From JACKII01 sp963974445 (GTDB lineage Bacteria; Pseudomonadota; Alphaproteobacteria; Bin95): a stretch of DNA of 50,150 bases. Positions 34,393-42,316 of the stretch are shown here, piece after piece. The stretch is from positions 1 through 50,150 of the forward strand of contig CAXBDI010000010.1 in NCBI GenBank assembly GCA_963974445.1, given 5' to 3'. Under the pieces are notes generated by a model. That model worked only from the letters and a program-made list of their open reading frames with translations, searched no databases and was not told the origin of the DNA. Every line of letters starts with the position of its first letter. Within the stretch, counting starts at the first letter, position 1. A program made the translations under genes and the position numbers.

Positions 34393-34424
34393 AAAAAAAG
34401 CGGCGGTCCCGAAGGACCGCCGCT
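34393..34424 (-). terminator. Rho-independent terminator of the PEP-CTERM gene
   Basis: Read on the minus strand, AGCGGCGGTCC (34424-34414), a TTCG loop and GGACCGCCGCT form a perfect 11-bp stem followed directly by a run of seven T. It lies 27 bp beyond the stop of the leftward PEP-CTERM-like gene and between two convergent genes. Confidence 0.9.
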
Positions 34425-34450
34425 CTGTCGCATCTAAGTTTTGTCAGTGA

Positions 34451-35347
34451 TTAGTGCGTCTTGCGACGACGAGCCGCAAAACCAAGAGCGACGAGGCCCA
34501 GGCCGGAGATGGCCAGAACCGTCGGTTCCGACACTACAGTGGCCTCAACCGGGTCGGAGATACGACCCATCCAGCCATTGCTCTCCTGTGCCGCCGTCAG
34601 AGCGTCGGACAGCGAGAACTGGATGAAGAAATCGGCCAGCGGATTGGCTGGGAAGTTCCCCGACTGGAACAGCGCGCAGGCAGGTCCCGATGTGCATGCA
34701 GCATAGCCGTCGCCATCGCCGGTTGCCGGCAGCGTCACCGCGCTGGCGTTCTGCACCAGCACCGCATCGCGCTCGTCGAAACCGGGCGTGCTCAGTTCGT
34801 CAACCGTCTGGATGCCAGGAACAAACTCCCAACCCATCAGCAGCGTGCCGATGTCGGTGATGCCCGTGAAGTCGCCGAAACCGGTCCGGTCGTCGATGCT
34901 CAGGTCCGTACCGAAGTTGGTGCTCGATCCGCCGGGAAGCTCATAAAAATCGATATGAATCGACCCGTCGCAGTCACCGCCGGTGCAGCCAACGTTATAG
35001 ATGTTGAAACCACCCATTCCACCGGGGATAATCGACCCGTCTGCAAGGCCATAGATCACGTACCCGATCGGGTTACCGGTGGCGTTGCTGTAGAACACGT
35101 TGCCGGAGTTGCCGAACTCGAACATCGAGGTCATGAAGCCTGCGCCCCACGTCCTCTCATTACCGGGGGTGGCGTAGTTCGCCGACGCGTTTTCGGTGGT
35201 GAAACCGTTGTACTGTATTTCCACCGGGCCGTTATAGCCGCCAGTATGGATTGGTGCCGCGCTTGCCGCACTGGATAATCCACCAGACAATGCCGCCGCC
35301 GCAACGGTGGCAAGAGCTACACGGCGCATCTCAACTATCCTGATCAT
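34451..35347 (-). CDS. PEP-CTERM-like secreted protein
   Basis: A 298-residue exported protein. The signal peptide RRVALATVAAAALSGGLSSA ends near ASA-AP. The long mature part is Gly/Asn/Asp-rich and acidic. The C-terminus is SEPTVLAISGLGLVALGFAA followed by RRRKTH: a PEP-like tripeptide (here S-E-P), one transmembrane segment and an Arg cluster, as in PEP-CTERM sorting signals. Exosortase would cleave at the PEP-like site. A strong ribosome site (AAGGAGGT) precedes the ATG at 35347. It is convergent with the acyltransferase/adenylase pair, and a perfect terminator follows it. The exosortase must be elsewhere in the genome. Confidence 0.8.
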   Translation of the reverse strand: MIRIVEMRRVALATVAAAALSGGLSSAASAAPIHTGGYNGPVEIQYNGFTTENASANYATPGNERTWGAGFMTSMFEFGNSGNVFYSNATGNPIGYVIYGLADGSIIPGGMGGFNIYNVGCTGGDCDGSIHIDFYELPGGSSTNFGTDLSIDDRTGFGDFTGITDIGTLLMGWEFVPGIQTVDELSTPGFDERDAVLVQNASAVTLPATGDGDGYAACTSGPACALFQSGNFPANPLADFFIQFSLSDALTAAQESNGWMGRISDPVEATVVSEPTVLAISGLGLVALGFAARRRKTH

Positions 35348-35908
35348 AGGATACCTCCTTCATATAAGCCAGTATCGGCCACGCAATTGGTTCCGCGAGC
35401 CCTGCTGCACCTTAAAAAAAGCAGCTTTAAAAGGCGGTAGGGCATATTAACGTACGCAATACCTGTGCCAAATTTCACATTTGTGTGTTTTCAGAGAGTT
35501 ACGGCGAACTGTGCGGACGGTTAGGGAGTCGATTGTAAAAAAATTTTACAACTGCTGAACCAATGTCCTTAAGGGTGTAAACCTTAGCGTCATAGAAATT
35601 TCCGCTCAAGAGGTTCGCGCGCTTGCAGCCTGACGGTGGCCAAAACGGGATAACGTACACAATCTTTCGCACATTTGCCGAGCTCGGTGGTTCGGCGATG
35701 CTGTTATCGCCGCGCGAGCCTTTTAGCACGATCCAGATCTTGTCTTCAGCATCCTCCTTAACCTACAATCCAAAACCCGTGCCCTTGGTGCTGACGGGGA
35801 ACAAGAAATCGAGCGAGCTTTCCCTCGGCGCCGGTTAAGTTTGCGAAAATCCCTCCTGTGACACCGTGTCTGGCGACCGATCCGGGATTGCCCATTATTT
35901 TTATCCGA
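35348..35908. other. Long intergenic region with an IS3 relic
   Basis: About 560 bp between the leftward PEP-CTERM-like gene and the rightward copper-island genes. Its left part must contain the PEP-CTERM gene promoter. Its right part contains a short IS3-type transposase relic (separate entry). No complete gene was recognised. Confidence 0.5.
35680..35755 (-). pseudogene. IS3-family OrfA N-terminal relic
   Basis: On the minus strand the segment EDAEDKIWIVLKGSRGDNSI followed by AE resembles the helix-turn-helix start of IS3-type OrfA proteins (xxEDKIRIVLxGLRGExSIAELCRREGI). The resemblance ends after roughly 22 residues. No other IS3 sequence or ends were seen. Confidence 0.45.
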
Positions 35909-36250
35909 ATGAAACGGCTGACTCGCATTCTCGCGCTTACCCTTATTGCCGTATTTGCGGCGGGCATCGTTGCGCATACTGCGGGCGCGACGGCTATGGC
36001 GTTAAAAATGGCGGTTACCGACAGCGGCGTCATGGGCATGGGCGACTGCGACGAATGCGAGTCCGACGGTGGCGATGAGAAGAGCGCCGCCACCTGCGAT
36101 ATTGTCTGCGTCTCTCCCATTTCCGGAACCTTAAACCCAGAACAGACGAGTCATCGTTGGACAGCAACAACGCTGTCGGTTTTCGGGCTGTACGACTTCG
36201 TTTACCGCACCGAGCCGCCCGACCCCTATCCTCCTCGATTTTCCTCCTGA
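35909..36250 (+). CDS. Small secreted Cys-containing protein of the copper island
   Basis: About 113 residues. MKRLTRILALTLIAVFAAGI is a signal peptide with likely cleavage near AGA or ATA. The mature part has a cysteine/acidic patch (GMGDCDECESDGGDEKS, then ATCDIVC), giving C-x2-C and C-x3-C pairs that could bind a metal or form disulfides. The start at 35909 is preferred over 35858 because it begins the signal peptide. No named family was recognised. It precedes the multicopper oxidase by 143 bp and is probably a metal-responsive accessory protein (inference). Confidence 0.55.
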   Translation: MKRLTRILALTLIAVFAAGIVAHTAGATAMALKMAVTDSGVMGMGDCDECESDGGDEKSAATCDIVCVSPISGTLNPEQTSHRWTATTLSVFGLYDFVYRTEPPDPYPPRFSS

Positions 36251-36393
36251 GCTGACGCCGGCCGGTCGTCTTTCCGGCTGAGCGTTTCGGTCCGCGATGC
36301 GCATTGCACCGCCCATGGGCCCTGTTTTTCTCAGGTTCGCGGCTTATGCCGTCTACCTGCGATCGATCGACAGTCCTCAGGAAAGATCATTCT

Positions 36394-37857
36394 ATGTTCC
36401 GGTTCCGAAAGTCGACGCTCTCGCGCCGTGCGTTTCTCGCAAGCGCGGGCGCTGGCACGGCGGGTTTAATGCTCACTCCGCCTCTCTGGCGGCCCGCCCG
36501 TGCGGCCAGCGCTGGGGACATCCGCCTGCGCGCGGCGCCCGGCCTCGCCCGGCTGGTGCCCGAGCCACGCGGCGAGACCCCGGCCTGGTGCTACAACGGC
36601 CTCGTCCCCGGCCCTGAGATCCGCGTGCGCCAGGGCGAGCGCTTGCGGGTCGTCGTCGAGAATGGCCTCGAAGAAGCGACCACCGTCCACTGGCACGGCG
36701 TGCGATTGCCGAACGCCATGGACGGCGTGCCGGACCTGACGCAACGACCGATTGGTTCCGGCGAGACCTTCACCTATGAATTCGATGCCGTCGATGCCGG
36801 CACATTTTGGTACCACCCGCACCAACGCAGCTTCGAGCAGGTCGGGCGCGGGCTTTACGGTCCGCTCATCGTCGAGGAGGCAGAGCCGATCCGGGTCGAC
36901 CGCGACGTGACCTGGGTACTCGACGACTGGCGGCTTACGAAGTCCGCCACCATCAGCGACGATTTCGGCAACGGCCACGACATGGCCCACAACGGCCGGG
37001 TCGGCAACACGGTCACGATCAACGGCCATGTGCCCGACACGTTTGCGGCGCAACAGGGTGAGCGTATCCGCCTGCGCCTGATCAATGCCGCGAACGCCCG
37101 AATCTTCGGCCTCGATTTTCAAGGCCACGAACCGGTGGTGATCGCGCTCGACGGCCAGCCCGTCACCCCCCATGCGCCGGATGGCGGGCTCGTCGTTCTC
37201 GGCCCCGCCATGCGTGTCGATGTCGTTCTCGACATGATGGGGGAGCCGGGCAGCCGAGCCGCCATAATCGACCGCTTCTACCAAGGCCTCGAATACCGGC
37301 TCATCGATCTTTCCTATGACGCCAAACCGCTCAGGGATCGTCCGCCGGAATGGCCTATGGAATTGCCGGCTAATTCGCTGCCGGAGCCGGATATCAAAAA
37401 TGCCGTCCGCCACGAGGTCGTGTTCAACGGCGGCATGATGGGTGGCGTGGTCATGGCCGAGATGGGCGGCAGCATGGGCGATGGCTCGTCGGACGGCATG
37501 GGTTCGATGGCGGGAATGCAGCACTCCAGCAAGATCTGGTTCATCAACGGTGTGGCCGCCGAGGGTCACATCATGGACCCGATGCTGACCCTCGAACGCG
37601 GCCGGTCGTACATCCTCGCCATGACCAATGCGACGGCCTGGCACCATCCTATGCATCTGCACGGCCACTCTTTCAGGGTCGTCGCCCGCAACGGTCAGGC
37701 CACGACGCACCGGGAATGGCAAGACACGGTGCTGATGGCGCCGCGGGAGCAGGTGGAAATCGCCTTCGTCGCCGATAACCCTGGCGACTGGATGTTCCAT
37801 TGCCATATCCTCGAACACCAGGCGGCGGGAATGATGGGCGTCATCCGCGTCGCCTGA
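36394..37857 (+). CDS. TAT-exported multicopper oxidase, CueO/CopA-like
   Basis: About 487 residues. The N-terminus has a TAT signal (LSRRAFLASAGAGTAGLML), so the folded copper protein is exported. The copper-binding clusters are all present: HWHG (99-102), HPH (141-143), HPMHLHGHSF, and HCHILEHQAAGM (469-480), giving one type-1 site and a trinuclear centre. A Met-rich loop with MGGSMGDGSSDGMGSMAGM precedes the third cluster, as in CueO, where it assists Cu(I) oxidation. It should oxidise Cu(I) to the less toxic Cu(II) in the periplasm. AGGAAAG precedes the ATG at 36394. It begins the operon-like run to 42 kb. Confidence 0.93.
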   Translation: MFRFRKSTLSRRAFLASAGAGTAGLMLTPPLWRPARAASAGDIRLRAAPGLARLVPEPRGETPAWCYNGLVPGPEIRVRQGERLRVVVENGLEEATTVHWHGVRLPNAMDGVPDLTQRPIGSGETFTYEFDAVDAGTFWYHPHQRSFEQVGRGLYGPLIVEEAEPIRVDRDVTWVLDDWRLTKSATISDDFGNGHDMAHNGRVGNTVTINGHVPDTFAAQQGERIRLRLINAANARIFGLDFQGHEPVVIALDGQPVTPHAPDGGLVVLGPAMRVDVVLDMMGEPGSRAAIIDRFYQGLEYRLIDLSYDAKPLRDRPPEWPMELPANSLPEPDIKNAVRHEVVFNGGMMGGVVMAEMGGSMGDGSSDGMGSMAGMQHSSKIWFINGVAAEGHIMDPMLTLERGRSYILAMTNATAWHHPMHLHGHSFRVVARNGQATTHREWQDTVLMAPREQVEIAFVADNPGDWMFHCHILEHQAAGMMGVIRVA

Positions 37858-37895
37858 ACCCAACCACCGATCACCAATCACCAAGGAGAACCCAC

Positions 37896-38348
37896 ATGCG
37901 TAAGACAATCATAGCCGCAGCCGTAACCGTAGCCGCAGTAATCGGCGGAGCCGCCTACCTCCTGACCGGACCGAGTGCGGCCGCCGCAGAGGTGACGCTC
38001 TACAAGAACCCGCAATGCGGCTGTTGCCAAAACTACGCCAATTATTTGCGGGACAACGGTTTCACCGTGACGGTCAAGGAGACCCACGATCTGGTGCCGA
38101 TGAGCCGTGAGGCCGGCATTCCAGACGACTTCCAAGGCTGTCATCTCGCCTTCATCGACGATTACGTGGTGAGCGGCCATGTGCCAATCGGGACGGTCAA
38201 TAAACTTCTGACAGAACGCCCGGATATCAAGGGCGTGACGCTGCCCGGCATGCCCGCGGGCTCGCCAGGGATGGGCGGCGTCAAGAACAGGCCTTTCACG
38301 GTTTATAAAGTCGGCGAGGGTCAGCCGAAGGTCTATGCGGTCGAATGA
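37896..38348 (+). CDS. DUF411 periplasmic metal-binding protein
   Basis: A 150-residue exported protein. The signal peptide is MRKTIIAAAVTVAAVIGGAA. The DUF411 motif LYKNPQCGCCQNYANYL places C41, C43 and C44, followed by GCHLAFI with C82 and H83, and VSGHVP. Family members accompany copper oxidases and are thought to bind copper. AAGGAG precedes the ATG. It is 38 bp after the oxidase and its stop overlaps the cytochrome start (ATGA), so the genes are co-translated. Confidence 0.9.
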   Translation: MRKTIIAAAVTVAAVIGGAAYLLTGPSAAAAEVTLYKNPQCGCCQNYANYLRDNGFTVTVKETHDLVPMSREAGIPDDFQGCHLAFIDDYVVSGHVPIGTVNKLLTERPDIKGVTLPGMPAGSPGMGGVKNRPFTVYKVGEGQPKVYAVE

Positions 38349-38833
38349 CGGCAGCTTCAGCTATCCGGTCGCCGTTGACGCTGCTGATCGGCGCCGCGGC
38401 CATCACTGCGGTGGCCGCGGCCGGATGGATGTTCTGGCCGGCCGCCTCATCCGGGCGTGCCGACCCGACCGACGCCGGTCAAGTGGCGCTTGGAGAGGCC
38501 GTGTACAAAGCGAGTTGCGCCAGTTGTCACGGTGCAAACCTCGAAGGCCAGCCGGACTGGCGAATTCGCAAGCCCGATGGTCGATTGCCGGCGCCGCCGC
38601 ATGACGAGACCGGCCACACCTGGCATCACCCGGACCAGCAGCTGTTCCGTATCACCAAGCTTGGCCTCAAACCGCCGCTGGCCCCGGAAGGTTACCAGAG
38701 TGATATGCCGGCGTTCGGCGGCGTGCTGCCGGACGATGAGATCTGGGCGGTGCTAGCCTTCATCAAGAGCCGATGGCCGAGCAAAGTTCTTGCCCGCCAG
38801 CCGTCGCCTAACAAAGGAAAGGGTCAAAAATGA
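38345..38833 (+). CDS. Membrane-anchored c-type cytochrome
   Basis: A 162-residue protein with an N-terminal membrane segment (LTLLIGAAAITAVAAAGWMF) and one haem motif C58-A-S-C61-H62. A distal Met ligand is likely at M121 in QSDMPAFGGVL. This is a single-haem class I cytochrome, facing the periplasm. It overlaps the DUF411 gene by 4 bp and the next small gene by 4 bp. Its place between an oxidase and thiol-redox genes suggests it accepts electrons in copper oxidation or thiol reactions (inference). Confidence 0.9.
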   Translation: MTAASAIRSPLTLLIGAAAITAVAAAGWMFWPAASSGRADPTDAGQVALGEAVYKASCASCHGANLEGQPDWRIRKPDGRLPAPPHDETGHTWHHPDQQLFRITKLGLKPPLAPEGYQSDMPAFGGVLPDDEIWAVLAFIKSRWPSKVLARQPSPNKGKGQK

Positions 38834-38976
38834 ACAACATGGTGGATGGAATGGGCGGCATGACGTGGGGTATGGGGCTGCTCTGGCTGGTAGTCATCGC
38901 ACTGGTCGTGCTCGGCATTGTCGCACTCATCAAGTACGTGTTCTTTGGGTCGAAAAGGGAGCGCAACGATGACTGA
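38830..38976 (+). CDS. 48-residue Met-rich membrane peptide
   Basis: A short gene overlapping its neighbours on both sides (ATGA with the cytochrome stop, 8 bp with the next start). It encodes a Met-rich N-terminus (MNNMVDGMGGMTWGMG), one transmembrane segment (LLWLVVIALVVLGIVALIKY) and a charged tail. Similar small Met-rich membrane proteins are common in copper-resistance clusters. Translation is supported by the tight coupling. Function unknown. Confidence 0.75.
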   Translation: MNNMVDGMGGMTWGMGLLWLVVIALVVLGIVALIKYVFFGSKRERNDD

Positions 38977-39568
38977 GCCGCCTGTGGAGGCCGCGGGTCC
39001 GGAGCGAAGACGATCCCGATTGCGGCCGGCGTTTCTGGTTCCGGTCATCCTGTTCGTTGCCCTCGCGATCCCTCTCGGCTGGGGTCTGACGCGCGACCCC
39101 AGTGAACTGCCATCGCCGCTGATCGGCAAATCAGTTCCGGATTTCGCTCTGCCGCCGGTACAGGGGCGCACGCTTGGTCTTGCCACCGCGGACCTGCGCG
39201 GCGAGGTCTCGCTCGTCAACGTCTTCGCGTCCTGGTGCACGGCCTGCCGCGCCGAACACCCGTTGTTCATGGGTCTTGCCCAGTCCGGTGCGGTTCCGGT
39301 TCACGGCCTCAACTACAAGGACAGGCCGGCCGATGCCGCCGAGTGGCTCGACACGCTGGGCGACCCTTACACGCGGACAGGCGCTGATCTGGATGGGCGG
39401 GTCAGCATCGATTGGGGCGTCTATGGCGTGCCCGAAACCTTCGTCGTCGATGCCGACGGCCGTATCGCCTTCAAGCAGATCGGCCCCGTGAGCCCGGAAG
39501 TTCTCAAGGAAACGATCCTGCCGCTCGTCGAGCGGCTCAGATCCCAGGGTCGGGCAAACGGATCATGA
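38969..39568 (+). CDS. DsbE/CcmG-like thiol-disulfide protein
   Basis: A 199-residue membrane-anchored thioredoxin-fold protein. N-terminal anchor: AFLVPVILFVALAIPLGWGL. The active site is W-C90-T-A-C93 in NVFASWCTACRAEH, and the cis-Pro loop is GVYGVPETFVVDADG, both typical of CcmG/DsbE, which reduces apocytochrome c or periplasmic thiols. It lies between a c-type cytochrome and a TlpA-like gene, with overlaps at both ends, and shares the operon with CcdA (42 kb), its probable electron donor. Confidence 0.9.
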   Translation: MTEPPVEAAGPERRRSRLRPAFLVPVILFVALAIPLGWGLTRDPSELPSPLIGKSVPDFALPPVQGRTLGLATADLRGEVSLVNVFASWCTACRAEHPLFMGLAQSGAVPVHGLNYKDRPADAAEWLDTLGDPYTRTGADLDGRVSIDWGVYGVPETFVVDADGRIAFKQIGPVSPEVLKETILPLVERLRSQGRANGS

Positions 39569-40098
39569 GGATACTTTCGACCGTGCTTTTACTCATGGCC
39601 CTGAGCATCTCTGGCGTCCCGGCTGCGGGGCCGCCCGTGATGCCACTGCACGACAGGCCGCGTGCCGTGGCGGAAATTGCCTTCGCCGATGGCGAGGGCG
39701 AACCGCTCACCCTCGACGCGTGGCGGGGCAAGATCGTGCTCCTCAACATATGGGCCACCTGGTGCGGCCCCTGCCGGGAAGAGATGCCGACCCTCGACCG
39801 GCTCCAGGCGCGTCTCGGCAGCGATCGCTTCGAGGTGGTCGCCCTTTCCATCGATCGCGCCGGCGTCGGTGTCGTCGCCAAATTTTTCGAGGAGATCGGC
39901 ATCGAGCGCCTGCGCATCTTCATCGACGAGAGCGGAGGCGTGGCCCGAGACCTCAAGATCTTCGGCCTGCCGGCCACGCTGTTGATTGGGCGTGACGGTC
40001 GTGAACTCGGCCGCCTCGTCGGTCCGGCGGAATGGGATACCCCGGAAATGATCGCCTTCCTTGAAACCGTCATCGCGAACCAACAGGAAAGAAACTGA
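39565..40098 (+). CDS. TlpA-like thiol-disulfide oxidoreductase
   Basis: A 177-residue exported thioredoxin-fold protein. Signal peptide: MRILSTVLLLMALSISGVPA. The active site is W-C67-G-P-C70 (IWATWCGPCREEMP), and the cis-Pro loop is LKIFGLPATLLIGRDG. TlpA-type proteins reduce periplasmic disulfides and can deliver reductant to Sco or copper chaperones, which matches the Sco gene downstream. Its ATG overlaps the DsbE-like stop (ATGA). Confidence 0.88.
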   Translation: MRILSTVLLLMALSISGVPAAGPPVMPLHDRPRAVAEIAFADGEGEPLTLDAWRGKIVLLNIWATWCGPCREEMPTLDRLQARLGSDRFEVVALSIDRAGVGVVAKFFEEIGIERLRIFIDESGGVARDLKIFGLPATLLIGRDGRELGRLVGPAEWDTPEMIAFLETVIANQQERN

Positions 40099-40102
40099 AA
40101 CC

Positions 40103-40384
40103 GTGTCGACCGAACAGATCACGAACCCCACCATCCAGCGCCAAAGCCCGGCACTAGGGCTTCCGAGTTGGCTCGGAGGCCGGCGCCTGTGGGTCTTCAC
40201 AGGCCTTGCAGCCGTAGGCGCCGGGCTCTCCCTGAACTGGGGCTGGCTCACCGCGGCCGGCGCCGCCCCGATCCTGATCGGCCTTTTGCCCTGCGCCGCG
40301 ATGTGCGCGCTGGGCCTGTGCATGCGTGGCGGCACGAATGCGTCGTGCTCAGCCACCATAAAGGGGGACGATCATCGTCCCTGA
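40103..40384 (+). CDS. Small membrane protein with Cys-rich end
   Basis: A 93-residue protein beginning with GTG after AGGAAAG. It has two hydrophobic segments (LWVFTGLAAVGAGLSLNWGW and AAGAAPILIGLLPCAAM) and a cysteine cluster CAAMCALGLCMRGG with a further Cys near the end. It resembles small membrane proteins beside copper genes, but no family was recognised. It sits 4 bp after the TlpA-like gene. Confidence 0.6.
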   Translation: MSTEQITNPTIQRQSPALGLPSWLGGRRLWVFTGLAAVGAGLSLNWGWLTAAGAAPILIGLLPCAAMCALGLCMRGGTNASCSATIKGDDHRP

Positions 40385-40432
40385 TTAGCCAGGTCACATG
40401 ACCCGGTCACACCCGCAGAACGGAGAAAACTC

Positions 40433-40759
40433 ATGCGGAATACACTGAAAATACTCGCCCTCTCGCTCAGCATTCTCGGCACCGCTTCCATAGCCCTCGC
40501 AGATGAGGCCCCCTCCACCGGTAAGGGAATGCAGAAGCCCGGATCCATGATGCAAGAAGACGGCATGAAGGGCGGGCACGACATGAAGGGCGGGGACGCC
40601 ATGAAGGGCGGGGACGGCATGTCCGGAATGATGAACATGATGAAGATGATGCAGCAGATGGAACCGATGATGGAACGCTGCAACGAGATGATGGCAGGGA
40701 TGACCGAGCATATGAAATCGGCGCCTCATGGAACTAAAGCGCCCGAAGATAAGGGCTGA
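40433..40759 (+). CDS. Met-rich periplasmic protein, probable copper binder
   Basis: A 108-residue exported protein. Signal peptide: MRNTLKILALSLSILGTASI, cleaved near ALA. The mature part is dominated by Met/Lys/Gly/His repeats (MKGGHDMKGGDAMKGGDGM and MMNMMKMMQQMEPMMERCNE). Such Met clusters bind Cu(I) or Ag(I) in periplasmic proteins. The DMKGGDAMKGGDGM stretch is a short tandem repeat. GGAG precedes the ATG. No enzyme function is expected. Confidence 0.75.
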   Translation: MRNTLKILALSLSILGTASIALADEAPSTGKGMQKPGSMMQEDGMKGGHDMKGGDAMKGGDGMSGMMNMMKMMQQMEPMMERCNEMMAGMTEHMKSAPHGTKAPEDKG

Positions 40760-40768
40760 TCGTACCAC

Positions 40769-40792
40769 CCCAGCCGGCCCCCGCCGGCTGGG
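40769..40792 (+). other. Perfect 10-bp intercistronic hairpin
   Basis: CCCAGCCGGC (40769-40778), a CCCC loop and GCCGGCTGGG (40783-40792) pair exactly. It separates the Met-rich gene from the Sco gene and has no T-run after it, so it is more likely an mRNA-stability or processing element than a strong terminator. Confidence 0.5.
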
Positions 40793-40812
40793 CCATAAGC
40801 TAAGGAGAGAGC

Positions 40813-41505
40813 ATGCAATTCAGACATTTGACGGCCGCGTTGTTCGCAGTGCTTGCCCTGGCGGCGCCAGCGGCGGCCAATCATCCGGGCGATAATCTCG
40901 ACGAGGTCATGAGCGGCAAGGAGGAGTATTTCCAGGCAATCGACAAGCCGGCGCCGCCTATTGCCCTCAGAGACGCCCGCGGCAACGCGGTCACGCTGGA
41001 CGCGTTCTCCGACAAGGTCGTGATCCTGCACTTCATCTACACCAGCTGCCCGGATGTTTGTCCGCTCCACGCGGAAAAGCTCGCCGAGGTGCAGGCAATG
41101 ATCAACCAATCGCCGATGAAGGACATGGTTCAATTCATCACTATCACCACCGATCCCGTCAACGATACGCCGGAGGTCCTGGAAGCCTACGGCCCGGCGC
41201 ACGGGCTTGACCCCGCGAACTGGACCTTTCTGACGACGCGACCGGACCAGAGCGAGGATGCGACCCGAACCCTGGCGGAAGCCTTCGGCCACCGCTTCAC
41301 CATTTCCGAGGGCGGTTTCCAGACGCACGGCGTGGTAACGCACGTGATCGATAGGACTGGACGCTGGGCCGCGAACTTCTATGGGCTGCAATTCCAGTCG
41401 CTCAATCTCCTGCTTTACGTCAACGGGCTTACCAACAATGCACCGGCTCCGCCCGCCGTCACGCCGAAGCCTGGTTGGTGGGAACGGCTGAAGGGTGTTT
41501 TCTGA
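40813..41505 (+). CDS. SCO1/SenC family copper chaperone/thiol protein
   Basis: A 230-residue exported Sco-like protein. Signal peptide: MQFRHLTAALFAVLALAAPA. The conserved motif C79-P-D-V-C83 (YTSCPDVCPLH) and a His at 172 or 177 (QTHGVVTHVID) form the copper-binding and redox site. It normally helps assemble CuA of cytochrome oxidase, but it can also serve in copper or redox stress. Here it sits in a copper island with TlpA, DsbE and CcdA relatives. AAGGAG precedes the ATG. Confidence 0.9.
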   Translation: MQFRHLTAALFAVLALAAPAAANHPGDNLDEVMSGKEEYFQAIDKPAPPIALRDARGNAVTLDAFSDKVVILHFIYTSCPDVCPLHAEKLAEVQAMINQSPMKDMVQFITITTDPVNDTPEVLEAYGPAHGLDPANWTFLTTRPDQSEDATRTLAEAFGHRFTISEGGFQTHGVVTHVIDRTGRWAANFYGLQFQSLNLLLYVNGLTNNAPAPPAVTPKPGWWERLKGVF

Positions 41506-41670
41506 ATGACCGCGGCATCGGAGGAACGGGGTACCGTCATGCCGGCCCGCGAGAATGCGAACTGGCTGCGGGCGCTACGGCGCTACATGGCGTTCGTCGC
41601 GGGCGCGAACCTCGTCTGGGAGTTCGCGCACATGCCCCGCCATACGTTGCCCGACCGCTCGCGAGATTGA
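41506..41670 (+). pseudogene. Truncated membrane protein fragment (54 codons)
   Basis: The frame directly after the Sco stop reads NANWLRALRRYMAFVAGANL then VWEFAHMPRHTLPD and stops. This looks like the first ~50 residues of a longer membrane protein whose first helix continues VWEFAHMPLYTxW in intact relatives (recognised from memory). Here the sequence diverges after HMP and ends. It is either a broken gene or a short membrane peptide. Confidence 0.5.
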
Positions 41671-41671
41671 T

Positions 41672-42316
41672 ATGGGCTTCTATGACAACCACATCCTGCC
41701 ACGCCTCACTCACATGGCGATGCGGCAGGAGCAACTGACGCCCTATCGCCGCCGCACGGTTTCAGGGGCGGAGGGGCGCGTTCTCGAAATTGGCGTCGGC
41801 TCTGGGCTCAATCTCCCGCTCTACTCCAACAAGGTTGAACGCGTGATCGGTATCGATCCTTCTGCCGAACTGTTGCGGATTGCGGCAGGCGCCGCACGCC
41901 GCGCACTGCCCGACGTGGAACTGATCGAAGGTCTGGCCGAGACTGTGCCGTTGGCAGACGCAAGCATCGACTGCGTCGTCGTCACCTGGTCGTTGTGCAG
42001 CGTGACCGATCCCGGAAAAGTTCTCGGCGAGGTCCGCCGCGTCCTGAAGCCGAATGGACGCCTTCTCTTTACCGAGCATGGCCTGGCGCCCGAGCATAGC
42101 GTCCGGCGCTGGCAAGACAGGCTGACGCCGATCTGGCGACGATGCGCCGGAAACTGTCATCTCAATCGCCCGGTCGCCCTATTGATGGAAGATTGCGGCT
42201 TCAGAATGGAGCGGCTCAACACCGGATACGCGAAAGGCCCGAAGCCGATGACGTTCATGTATGAAGGCGTTGCGAGGCCAAACCGATGCGGTTCGAATGG
42301 GATTCCTGATGCTTGA
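41672..42316 (+). CDS. Class I SAM-dependent methyltransferase, UbiE/type 11-like
   Basis: A 214-residue methyltransferase. SAM motif I is VLEIGVGSGLNLPLY and the acidic ribose-binding loop is RVIGIDPSAELL. Later motifs are DCVVVTWSLCSVTDP and VLKPNGRLLFTEHG. The substrate is unknown; similar small methyltransferases occur beside thiol-redox or metal genes. It starts at 41672, 1 bp after the truncated fragment. The downstream CcdA gene overlaps its end. Confidence 0.85.
   Translation: MGFYDNHILPRLTHMAMRQEQLTPYRRRTVSGAEGRVLEIGVGSGLNLPLYSNKVERVIGIDPSAELLRIAAGAARRALPDVELIEGLAETVPLADASIDCVVVTWSLCSVTDPGKVLGEVRRVLKPNGRLLFTEHGLAPEHSVRRWQDRLTPIWRRCAGNCHLNRPVALLMEDCGFRMERLNTGYAKGPKPMTFMYEGVARPNRCGSNGIPDA

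Noticed and set aside
40555..40625. CRISPR-like or regulatory repeat array
   Set aside because: The short repeats are in-frame codons of the Met-rich protein (MKGGD units), not spacers.
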